In this document: positions 8,801 to 15,215 of the stretch, one piece after another
Layout: every line of letters starts with the position of its first letter
Position numbering within the stretch: position 1 is the first letter of the stretch
Assembly (NCBI GenBank): GCA_025774805.1
Contig: JALGZR010000097.1
Coordinates: 1 to 28,092 of the forward strand
From: a bacterium
GTDB lineage: Bacteria > ARS69
DNA length: 28,092 nt
Direction of reading: 5' to 3'
Position numbers and translations under genes: made by a program
The notes under the pieces: generated by a model
The model's input: only the letters and a program-made list of their open reading frames with translations
Told to the model about the DNA's origin: nothing
The model's database searches: none

Positions 8801-9483
8801 CCGGAAGGCTCGATCCACATGAGAAGACGATTGATGCTCGGATCGAGCCAGGTCGGAGCCCAGTCCATCAGGAAGAAGATGCACACGAGAAAGACCGTCA
8901 CCGGGGTGACGAACACGAGGATCGGCCGGCGCGTGCTCTCCCCCACCAGGAACGAGATCCCGAGGAAGAAGAGAAGTGCGGGGAAGGCCATCACCGCGGC
9001 GGGCCGGAGGTAGTTCACGAGCGCGAAGGGGCCGCGGATCCGGTCCGCCTCCGCGTTCGGGAGCAGGTGATTGCAGATCATCGTGAACAGGAGGTGCGAG
9101 ACCAGCACGACCAGAAACGTGATGAGGACCGCCCCGAACTTCCCCCACACGTACTCGGAGGGCGTGAGGCGCATCGAGTGGAGTAGCGACTCCACGCCGA
9201 GCTCCTCGTCGCGGGGAACGAGCATGCCCGAGGCGACCGCGGCGAAGAACGCGTAGAGAAGAAACGTCATGAGGGGGAACAGGAACGCCACGGAGAACTC
9301 CGAGGTGAGCCACGCGCGGGACTCCCCCCCGATCGTGCTGTCGCCGGTGCTGATCGCCATGGTCCCCGACGAGAGCCCCCAGCTCGAGAAGGCCAGGAGG
9401 ATCATCAGAATCCAGAAGAGGGGCCGCGTGAAATGGAACCGGAGGTCCATGTTGACGACGGCCCGGACGCGGGCCGCGTTCAT
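5887..9483 (-). CDS. ABC-2 permease fused to M1-family metallopeptidase
   Basis: 1198 residues. The first ~280 residues are an ABC-2-type membrane module ('MDLRFHFTRPLFWILMILLA', several helices, 'PRDEELGVESLLHSMRLTPS'). A linker leads to a second similar module at about 340-620 ('VLRERNTRLDPILYATPART'). From ~640 onward is an M1 (gluzincin) peptidase: HEXXH zinc motif 'TAHETAHQWWG' (H945, E946, H949), third ligand E969 in 'LSEGMAHF' and catalytic Tyr1027 in 'TYDKGGWVFWML'. The spacing to the third ligand is one residue longer than in classical M1 enzymes, and the exopeptidase GAMEN motif is replaced by 'FYAQGFPTNITFSE', as I recall for ABC-M1 fusion proteins. Its ATG overlaps the ATPase stop (ATGA), so the two are co-translated. 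It is probably an inner-membrane complex with the peptidase outside; the transported or cleaved substrate is unknown. Confidence 0.88.
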   Translation of the reverse strand: MNAARVRAVVNMDLRFHFTRPLFWILMILLAFSSWGLSSGTMAISTGDSTIGGESRAWLTSEFSVAFLFPLMTFLLYAFFAAVASGMLVPRDEELGVESLLHSMRLTPSEYVWGKFGAVLITFLVVLVSHLLFTMICNHLLPNAEADRIRGPFALVNYLRPAAVMAFPALLFFLGISFLVGESTRRPILVFVTPVTVFLVCIFFLMDWAPTWLDPSINRLLMWIEPSGYRWLNETWLKLDRGVDFYNTTPVGYDLPFLLSRVAYVLVGIGAVGLARRHLERNIRGERAIRLTKKTKGAAPSPESSGDWPTAERSAPVAAIGMRSSSPGFVRTVLDVARFEGRNLRSAPGLYLFVPIILLQTIGTEFFRTGAFDTPLLLTNGVAAVSAMNALTMLVCFLLLFYTVESVLRERNTRLDPILYATPARTAAVLLGKAVANGLVAAVILLASMIGAFIVLLIQGRVAPDPVPFLLVWGLLLVPTFLVWAAFVTAVLAATGNRFTTYGIGLGVMAFTGWKQVRGEMNWVGNWDLWSAATWTDFGRVDPNGMALLMNRLFWLAVMVFLIALTMRIFPRREFDSGRILDRLRSRSLLRTAWRLSPFGLPAIVLGFTLYGQVERGFQGKTAEKHDKEYWGRNLATWVDAETPMIGGVDVELELEPSDRRFSVEGTYALVNHGEEPMRRFPMSVGEHFENVEWTLAGETFEPENWAKLYVFKLDKPLAPEDTILVGFSLDGAFPRGVTKNGGGMSEFILPSGVVLTSFGTSFLPVPWFEEGRGVDEDNETEPKDWEEGFWEGVTPPAFGGGARYPVRTRITGPEEYAYHGVGRRVEETVGEGRRTVVWETDHPVNFFNVVAGKWDVWRGEDVEVYHHPTHTYNVEEIGSTLEAARRWYSEWFYPYPWQDLRINEFPGLAFYAQGFPTNITFSEHIGFLTRNTEEANATFLVTAHETAHQWWGNLLLPGEGPGGNILSEGMAHFSTMLLFGQELGERERIEFCRRIEERYGDQRQVDAEKPLVWIDGSKAGDNTVTYDKGGWVFWMLLDLLGEDAGFAGIRDFIGRYTASVDHPVLQDFLRVMREHAPDPAAFDAFEDQWFLDVVVPEYRISDAAREEDGGAWIVTATVENVGTGRMPVEIAAVAGDRFPEEGEETENPWKESRVRVELGAGEETRVSLTCAFEPERILVDPDARVLMLEREKAEARL

Positions 9484-10451
9484 GACCCGGCCCTGCCTTC
9501 GGAGTCGGAGCTCCCGGGGACGGCCGCGCCGACGGCTTCGTCTCGCCGGTCGAAGGGCCCGGCCGGGCCGGCGCCGGTCCCGTTCCCCGACGTCACGATC
9601 ATCATGTAGGCGTCCTCGAGCGTGGGCTCCACGGGGGCGAAGCCGGGCGGCGGCTCCCCCCGACCGACGTGGATGCGGATCCGGTTGCGCCCCTCCACCA
9701 GGATCGACTGGGTCACCGGGTAGCGGCTGCGGACCGGGGCGAGCTCCTCGTCGGTCCCCTCCCCCTCGTAGAGACGTCCGGCCAGTTCATTCCGCGCGTC
9801 CGTGGGAGTCGTCTCCGCCACGAGCCTTCCCCGGGAGATCACGGCGAACCGGGGGCAGAGCACGGCAACGTCCTCCACGATGTGGGTGGACAGCAGCACG
9901 GTTCGACCGACCGCGAGCTCCGCGAGGATGCGATAGAAGCGCTGCCGCTCCTCCGGGTCGAGACCCGCGGTCGGCTCGTCCACGATGACGAGTCGGGGAT
10001 CTCCGGCGATGGCCTGGGCGATTCCGAGTCGCTGCCGCATGCCTCCCGAGAAACCCTTCAGCTTCCGCTTCGCGGCGAACGTGAGATTCACGCGGTCGAG
10101 CAGCTCCGCGACCAGCTTCTTGCGGCCCCCCGGAGCCTCGACGCCCTTCATCCGGAGGAGGAAGTCGAGCATCTTCTCGCCGGTGAGGTTCGGATAGAAG
10201 CCGAAGTCCTGGGGGAGGTAGCCGAGCTGCTTTCGAACGGCCATCGGGTCCTTCACGACGTCGACGCCGCCGACGGTCACCTCGCCGGACGTCGGCTCGA
10301 GCAGCCCCGCCAGGATTCTCATGAACGTGGTCTTGCCGGCGCCGTTCGGGCCGACGAGGCCGTACATGCCGGTGGGCACGCCGATGTCGATTCCCTGGAG
10401 CGCGGCCACCGGTCCGGGATAGACCTTGACCAGCTTGCGGACCTGGATCAT
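9480..10451 (-). CDS. ABC transporter ATP-binding protein
   Basis: 323 residues with a complete nucleotide-binding domain: Walker A 'GPNGAGKTT' (34-42), Q-loop Q81 in 'YLPQDFGFYPNL', signature 'FSGGMRQ' (134-140), Walker B 'LVIVDE' (154-159) and switch His190 in 'LLSTH'. The C-terminal ~100 residues are the extension common in ABC-2 ATPases; the last 30 are Gly/Ala/Pro-rich and low in complexity. The start ATG has a GGGGG-type ribosome site about seven bases upstream. The stop overlaps the ATG of the permease/M1 fusion, so the two form one transporter. The subtilase gene ends 94 bp upstream on the same strand, with no terminator seen between them. Confidence 0.93.
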   Translation of the reverse strand: MIQVRKLVKVYPGPVAALQGIDIGVPTGMYGLVGPNGAGKTTFMRILAGLLEPTSGEVTVGGVDVVKDPMAVRKQLGYLPQDFGFYPNLTGEKMLDFLLRMKGVEAPGGRKKLVAELLDRVNLTFAAKRKLKGFSGGMRQRLGIAQAIAGDPRLVIVDEPTAGLDPEERQRFYRILAELAVGRTVLLSTHIVEDVAVLCPRFAVISRGRLVAETTPTDARNELAGRLYEGEGTDEELAPVRSRYPVTQSILVEGRNRIRIHVGRGEPPPGFAPVEPTLEDAYMMIVTSGNGTGAGPAGPFDRRDEAVGAAVPGSSDSEGRAGS

Positions 10452-10545
10452 CGCTTCACCCCCTTCGGACGGGAGGGGCGCTCCGGCGACCCGGCCTCCT
10501 CTCGATCCGGAGACGGAGACCGGGCGGGGTGTGAGCGCTCCTCGT

Positions 10546-12600
10546 CTATGCCTCCCCGTGGCGCTCTCGGAGGAGCTCGATGGAGCGCTTCGGGTGAATG
10601 ACCTGCAGGACCTGATCCCCTTCGCGGCGATCGTCGCAGCCGGCGAGAATCAGTTCGATGACCTCCGGCGGCGTGAGGGACGGGTCGATCGCGATCAGCT
10701 TCGCCGCGAGGTTCGCGACGTTCGGTGACGCCATCGACGTGCCGGAGAGCTTCATCCGCTCGCCGCCGGGAACGTAGCTGTCGACCTCGAAGCCGTTCGA
10801 GTACACGTTGACCGTCGGGCCGAAGCTCGTGAAGGACGTCGGGTCGCCGGCCTGATCGACGGCGCCGGCGATGAGCAGATTCGGCAGATCGAACATCGGC
10901 GGGACGAACTCGTCGAACTCGATGTCGTTGTCGGAGTTCCCGGCTCCACCCACGAAGAGGATCTCGGGCGCGCTCTTCATCGCCGCGTAGAGACCCCTCT
11001 TCGAGATCTCGAACATCTCGCGACCCATGACCTTTCTCTCTTCGGGGGTCTCGCCGATCCCGTTCGCCTCGAGATCCCGCTCGAAGGACGACGCCGCGAT
11101 GACCCAGCTCATGTTGACCACCCGGACGTCGTGCTTCTTGAAGTAGGCCATGGTCTCCTCGAACGAAGAGGCCAAGCGCTCCGTGTCCTCGATCGTCGGG
11201 GGCTCGGGAACCATGCGCGGGTCGGCGGTGAGCCGACAGACGAGCACGGTGGCGGCCGGATTCCCCGCCGTCGCGATTCCCGCCACGTGCGTCCCGTGGC
11301 AGTAGATCGAGTAACGGCCGAGATCCTCGAGGAGCGGCTTCACGTTGTCGGGGCCCACCGAGGCGAACTTCTGCCGCAGGGCGACGGCCTCGGGGCTGTC
11401 GATGGCGGCCCTCATGTCGAAGAGCCCCTTCACATCCACCTCGAGCTCGCCCACGGGGCGGGTGGCCTCGTCCATCGGATAGAGGAGACCGGTCGTCTTG
11501 TGCGCGTGCAGGTCCCACGCGATTCCGTGGCGATCGTCGACGAAACCGTTGCCGTCGTCGTCCTTGCCGTTCACGACCTCGGCCTCGTTCACGAACACCC
11601 GCTCTCCGAAGACGTCGACATCGACGCCGGTGTCCCAGATCGCGACGGTCACGGGACTCAGGCCCTCCGCGGCGGCGAGATCCACGTCGCGGTCGGCCCA
11701 GATGTCCTTCTTCTCGACCTGGTGGCTCTTCACGACCTCGTTCAGGACGGCGAGGGACTCGTCCTTGAGCGCGAGACCGCCGTTGAGCATCCAGTGGAAT
11801 CCGGTGACCTGCCCCGCCAGCGCTCCGCTCAGCTCGCCGGTCTTCTCGACGACCGGCTCGAGGCTCTCCTGGATGACACCGAAGAGCAGGTTCTCGCTCA
11901 CCATCTCGAGCTGGGACTTGATGTTCTGGACATCATCCTGGACCACGTCCCACGGAAGCGCGTTCACGCGGGCCGCGTAGTCCTTGCGGTAGACGGCACG
12001 GAACTCGGGAGTGATCTCGTCGCTCCCGGTCTCCTGGAGGGCGGCGTAGCGCGCTTTGAGCCCGAGTCCGTTCAAGAGCTTCGCGGACGGTTTCTCCTCG
12101 AGCTCACCGATGAGCGCCGAGCGCTCCACCGCGGACTCCCAGTTCCTCTCGATCAGATCGAGCGTCATGAGCGTCCCCAGGTAACCCTTTTGCGTCGTCT
12201 TGTCCGCGATCTCGTACTTGACGAGGTCGGCCTCGATGTTCGCGCGGATGGCCGCCCCGAGCGGCGCGAACGCCTCCGGGGACTCGGCGAGCTCCCGTAC
12301 GGTACCCTTCACCTCGTAAGCGTGACGCGGCAGGTCGTCCTGACTCTCCACGCGGATCTTGTCCACGACGGGATGCGCGGACGACATCAAGCGCAGACCG
12401 GAGAGCGACGGCCGGAAGACCATCGGCAACAGAACGGGATGCGCGGACGACATCAAGCGCAGACCGGAGAGCGACGGCCGGAAGACCATCGGCAACAGAT
12501 CCCCCGACGCGAGCACGGGAATCACGAGACCGGCCAGGATCAAGGCCAGTGCGACTCCGAGCCGAACTCGCCTCCTCTTCTCTTTCGTTCCTCGGTTCAT
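10546..12600 (-). CDS. Secreted subtilisin-like serine protease (S8) with duplicated N-terminal segment
   Basis: 684 residues from ATG 12600. That start is preferred because GAGG lies eight bases upstream; a GTG at 12609 and an ATG at 12606 are also in frame. A basic stretch plus hydrophobic helix ('LGVALALILAGLVIPVLASG') marks export. Residues 35-78 are two identical 22-residue copies ('LLPMVFRPSL...SSAHPV'). A long propeptide-like region follows, then the S8 domain with an intact triad: Asp323 ('VAIWDTGVDVD'), His435 ('YCHGTHVAGIA') and Ser622 ('GTSMASPNVANL'), with the oxyanion Asn in 'VGGAGNSDND'. A Ca-like insert 'NGKDDDGNGFVDD' follows the Asp. The gene is 35 bp downstream of the TrmB-like regulator and upstream of the ABC genes, so it is probably in their operon. 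Activity is very likely; the target is unknown. Confidence 0.92.
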   Translation of the reverse strand: MNRGTKEKRRRVRLGVALALILAGLVIPVLASGDLLPMVFRPSLSGLRLMSSAHPVLLPMVFRPSLSGLRLMSSAHPVVDKIRVESQDDLPRHAYEVKGTVRELAESPEAFAPLGAAIRANIEADLVKYEIADKTTQKGYLGTLMTLDLIERNWESAVERSALIGELEEKPSAKLLNGLGLKARYAALQETGSDEITPEFRAVYRKDYAARVNALPWDVVQDDVQNIKSQLEMVSENLLFGVIQESLEPVVEKTGELSGALAGQVTGFHWMLNGGLALKDESLAVLNEVVKSHQVEKKDIWADRDVDLAAAEGLSPVTVAIWDTGVDVDVFGERVFVNEAEVVNGKDDDGNGFVDDRHGIAWDLHAHKTTGLLYPMDEATRPVGELEVDVKGLFDMRAAIDSPEAVALRQKFASVGPDNVKPLLEDLGRYSIYCHGTHVAGIATAGNPAATVLVCRLTADPRMVPEPPTIEDTERLASSFEETMAYFKKHDVRVVNMSWVIAASSFERDLEANGIGETPEERKVMGREMFEISKRGLYAAMKSAPEILFVGGAGNSDNDIEFDEFVPPMFDLPNLLIAGAVDQAGDPTSFTSFGPTVNVYSNGFEVDSYVPGGERMKLSGTSMASPNVANLAAKLIAIDPSLTPPEVIELILAGCDDRREGDQVLQVIHPKRSIELLRERHGEA
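12368..12499. repeat. Perfect 66-bp tandem duplication inside the subtilase gene
   Basis: Two adjacent identical 66-bp units, 12368-12433 and 12434-12499. The bases outside both ends differ, so the unit boundaries are sharp. The length is a multiple of three and adds 22 residues just after the signal peptide without breaking the frame. Absence of any mismatch suggests a recent event, strong conversion, or an assembly artefact. Confidence 0.95.
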
Positions 12601-12635
12601 GTCCATCACCTCTTGGGGGTACGGGGTACGGCGGG

Positions 12636-13511
12636 TCAGGGATCCGGAACGGCCCCGCGGCCGTTCGACTCGTCGATACGGCGACGCAGATCCCGGTACC
12701 CACGGGCGTGCTTCGCTCTCAGGGAAAGATTGTCGGTGAGGGTTCGGCGGATGTCTTCGGGAGAGCCGTCTTCATCGACGGCCCGCTCGACCGCCGCGAG
12801 GATGAGCTCCGCGGAGAGTCCTCCGTGGTAGACCCAGGCGAGATAGAGGCTGCTGGTCCAGATGGCCTGGCGGACCGATCGGATGTCCGGCGTCAGGAAC
12901 GCGATGAGGTGCTCGCGGCCGTCGACCGTGAGACTCAACCACTGCCCCGGCCAGCGGCCGAGCGTCTCCCGCCCCTCCCGGGCGGTGATGACGCGGGCGT
13001 GCTTCACCTCGGCCGGTGCGTAGGTGAGGATCGCCAGATCGACCCCGCGGGCCCCGGTCTTCTCCAGCTCGGCGCGAAGAGCCTCCAGCACGCGGGGGAA
13101 CGCGTCCACCAGGACGATCTCCTCGGCTCGGGCGAGCATGGTGCGGGCGCGCTCGAGAACGGCCTCGGCGGAGCGGAGCCGGTAGACCCGATCGTCCCCC
13201 TTCGGGGGGGAGAGCTCGGAGAGAGCCCGGGCCGCGAGCTCCTTGCGCTCGCGGAAGCGGCGCTCGAGATGGCCGAGAACTTCCTCCGGGGGAACCGCCC
13301 GGCAGAGCCGCCGGGCCCCCTCGTCCACGATGACCGCCCCCTTCCCCTCGAGCGACTCCACGGCCTTGTAGATGTTGGGCGCGGGCTTGCGGAGGGCCTG
13401 GGCCACCCGGTACCCCGTCGCCGGGGCCTCGTCGAGGAGCCACGTGTAGACCTCCGCCTCGAGGGCCGTGAAGCCCAGATCGACCAGAGGCTTGATCGGG
13501 GTCCGGGGCAA
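12636..13511 (-). CDS. TrmB-family transcriptional regulator
   Basis: 291 residues. The N-terminal ~70 residues are a winged helix of TrmB type ('LVDLGFTALEAEVYTWLLDE', then 'GYRVAQALRKPAPNIYKAVE', 'LEGKGAVIVDEG'). A helical dimerisation segment follows (~75-110, 'LERRFRERKELAARALSEL'). The C-terminal ~180 residues resemble the TrmB effector domain ('AEEIVLVDAFPRVLEALRAE', 'REHLIAFLTPDIRSVRQAIW'). TrmB proteins are commonest in archaea, where many sense sugars; the ligand here is unknown. The start is TTG with GGAG seven bases upstream; no ATG fits. It lies first in the run leading to subtilase, ABC ATPase and permease/M1, and a palindrome 60 bp upstream is a likely operator. Control of that run and of itself is inferred from position. 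Confidence 0.85.
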   Translation of the reverse strand: MPRTPIKPLVDLGFTALEAEVYTWLLDEAPATGYRVAQALRKPAPNIYKAVESLEGKGAVIVDEGARRLCRAVPPEEVLGHLERRFRERKELAARALSELSPPKGDDRVYRLRSAEAVLERARTMLARAEEIVLVDAFPRVLEALRAELEKTGARGVDLAILTYAPAEVKHARVITAREGRETLGRWPGQWLSLTVDGREHLIAFLTPDIRSVRQAIWTSSLYLAWVYHGGLSAELILAAVERAVDEDGSPEDIRRTLTDNLSLRAKHARGYRDLRRRIDESNGRGAVPDP

Positions 13512-13570
13512 GGATCGACTCCGGGGGGGCAGGAAAAGGCGGCGGCGTGTCGGCCGACGCGGGGATGGCT

Positions 13571-13592
13571 ATTAGTAGCACATGCTACTAAT
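13571..13592. promoter_or_regulatory. Perfect inverted repeat between divergent genes: candidate TrmB operator
   Basis: Arms ATTAGTAGCA (13571-13580) and TGCTACTAAT (13583-13592) are perfect reverse complements separated by CA. The element is AT-rich in a GC-rich setting. It lies 60 bp upstream of the TTG of the TrmB-like gene and 134 bp upstream of the YcaQ-like ATG. TATTAG or TAATAC within it could serve as -10 elements on either strand. Dyad symmetry suits a dimeric winged-helix regulator. Which protein binds it is inference. Confidence 0.65.
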
Positions 13593-13726
13593 ACAGGTTC
13601 TCCCCGCCGGAGGTTTCATCGATCCGGACGAAAAATCCACCCGATTCGTTGCCTCCGTGCAGAATCCCGGGGACCCGAGCGCTGAACGGCGCGGCGACGT
13701 GCAGAGGTCGAGTGGCCGGAGGAGGA

Positions 13727-14950
13727 ATGGAGACGCTGACCCGGCGAGAGGCCCGGCGGCTGGCGCTGGCGAGGGCGGGACTGCTCAAGCCGGAGTGGAC
13801 CGGTTTGCCCCGCCGCGCGGCGGGGCGGGGGAAGAGGGCCCGGCGGGCCGCACTCGCCGTGATCGACCGGTTCGGGTACCTGCAGCTCGACACCGTCTCG
13901 ATCGCGGGGGCCCGCAGCCACGCGATCGTCCTGCTCTCCAGGATCGAGGGCCTCGACCCCGGTCTCGCCGAGGAGCTGCTCCGCCCCGGGGAGCCGCTCT
14001 TCGAGTACTGGGGACACGAGGCGAGCTGGATTCCGCTTCCCCTCTACCCCGTGTTCGCCTTCCGCCGGAGGGCCCTCCGATCCCACCCCTGGTGGGGGGA
14101 TCTGGTGGACCGGCACCCCCGGATCGCCCGGGACCTGATCCGGCGCATCCGGGAGGAGGGGCCGCTCCGGTCCGTCGACCTCGAGGGGCGCGGCAGTCGG
14201 GGATGGTGGGATCTCAAGCTCGCGAAGAAGATCGCGACGGCACTCTGGTCGTCGGGCGAGCTCGCCATCCGGGAGCGACGGAACTTCCACCGAACCTACG
14301 ACCTCTCCGAGCGCGTGATCCCCTCCGAGGTGCGCGCCCGGCGGGGCCTTCGGCGGGGTCGGGCGTTGGAGATTCTGCTCTTGAAGGCGCTCGAGGGCCA
14401 CGGATGGGCGAGCTTCGGTACGCTCGCCTCCACGTGGCGGCTGCGGAATCTGCGCGACGAGGTCGCCTTCGCGCTCCGGCGCCTGGAGAGACGCGGAGAC
14501 GTGATCCCGTGCGCGCTCGTCGACGAGGCCGGTCGGCGGACGGCGGGATGGCTCCGCCCCGCCGACCTCGAACTCGTCGGGCGTCTGCGTCGCGTTCGCC
14601 CGCGACCGGATCGGGGCGTCCTCCTCTCGCCGTTCGACCCGGTGCTCTGGGACCGAACGCGCGTCCAGCGACTCTTTGGCTTCGATCAGATTCTGGAGAT
14701 CTTCAAGCCCGCCCCGAAGAGGATCTACGGTTACTACTGCCTCCCCGTCCTCGCCGGGGAGAGGCTCGTCGCCCGGTACGACCTGAAGGCCGATCGCCCG
14801 GCCGGTGTCCTGCGCGTCTTGAGCGTTCGCTTTGAAGGAACCGGCCGCGCGCGGCCGGCGGCCGCTGCGGACCGGGAGGCGGCGCGTACGGCCTTGGAGC
14901 GGTACGCGGCGGCGCTGAGGCTCGAGCCGCTGGCCGGCGGTGGGAGCTGA
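13727..14950 (+). CDS. YcaQ/AlkX-type winged-helix DNA glycosylase (HTH_42 family)
   Basis: 407 residues from the ATG at 13727, chosen because GGAGGAGGA lies directly upstream (13718-13726); the frame is open to 13649, but that would add an unrelated leader. Family signatures: 'RFGYLQLDTVSIAGARSHAI' with the Q-x-D motif (Q53-L54-D55), 'LFEYWGHEASWIPL', 'RRNFHRTYDLSERVIP' and 'LSPFDPVLWDRTRVQRLFGF', ending in 'YGYYCLPVLAGERLVARYDLKADR'. Bacterial members (E. coli YcaQ/AlkX, Streptomyces AlkZ) unhook interstrand DNA crosslinks using the Q-x-D residues, so a DNA repair role in the cytoplasm is likely. It is divergent from the TrmB-like regulator and shares its upstream region. The family call is strong; the lesion handled is inferred. 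Confidence 0.85.
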   Translation: METLTRREARRLALARAGLLKPEWTGLPRRAAGRGKRARRAALAVIDRFGYLQLDTVSIAGARSHAIVLLSRIEGLDPGLAEELLRPGEPLFEYWGHEASWIPLPLYPVFAFRRRALRSHPWWGDLVDRHPRIARDLIRRIREEGPLRSVDLEGRGSRGWWDLKLAKKIATALWSSGELAIRERRNFHRTYDLSERVIPSEVRARRGLRRGRALEILLLKALEGHGWASFGTLASTWRLRNLRDEVAFALRRLERRGDVIPCALVDEAGRRTAGWLRPADLELVGRLRRVRPRPDRGVLLSPFDPVLWDRTRVQRLFGFDQILEIFKPAPKRIYGYYCLPVLAGERLVARYDLKADRPAGVLRVLSVRFEGTGRARPAAAADREAARTALERYAAALRLEPLAGGGS

Positions 14951-14972
14951 CGCGGGTGACCCACATTCGCCC

Positions 14973-14988
14973 GCCTGCGTTTCTCACC
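14973..14988 (+). repeat. Left copy of a 16-bp direct repeat flanking the low-GC segment
   Basis: GCCTGCGTTTCTCACC here is repeated exactly at 17352-17367. Similarity extends imperfectly to the left (CACATTC versus CACAATTC) and a second shared word, GAGAGATGC, follows (15009-15017 here, 17395-17403 there). This 265-bp gap (14951-15215) holds no convincing gene. Base composition drops just after the repeat. It may be the end of a decayed mobile element; I cannot name one. Confidence 0.6.
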
Positions 14989-15215
14989 ATGCTCGTCGCG
15001 AGGCCCGTGAGAGATGCAAACCCGATTCAGGACAGCTTTCGGCCCCTCTCGACTGATCCTCTGTGGCATAGTGGTTTTGACCGGAGACGTCCCGGCGATC
15101 CCGTGCATCATCCTCCGCCCCACGATCCGCAAAGTGATCGACCAGCTGCTCGACACGCCCGACCGAGACGCCCGCCCGAGAGGCCCGAGGTCCTACTCTA
15201 CCCTGGGACGTTGAA

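Noticed and set aside
6256-9186. 976-codon open frame on the plus strand
   Set aside because: It lies opposite the ABC-2/M1 fusion and has only His/Arg/Glu-rich low-complexity sequence.
15070-15095. Sigma54-like TGGCAT...TTTTGA
   Set aside because: The -12 GC element is missing, so it does not meet the consensus.
15014-15214. 66-codon frame ending one base before the TMTC-like TTG start
   Set aside because: Its position is suggestive, but no ribosome site or recognisable domain is seen; it could be leader sequence only.
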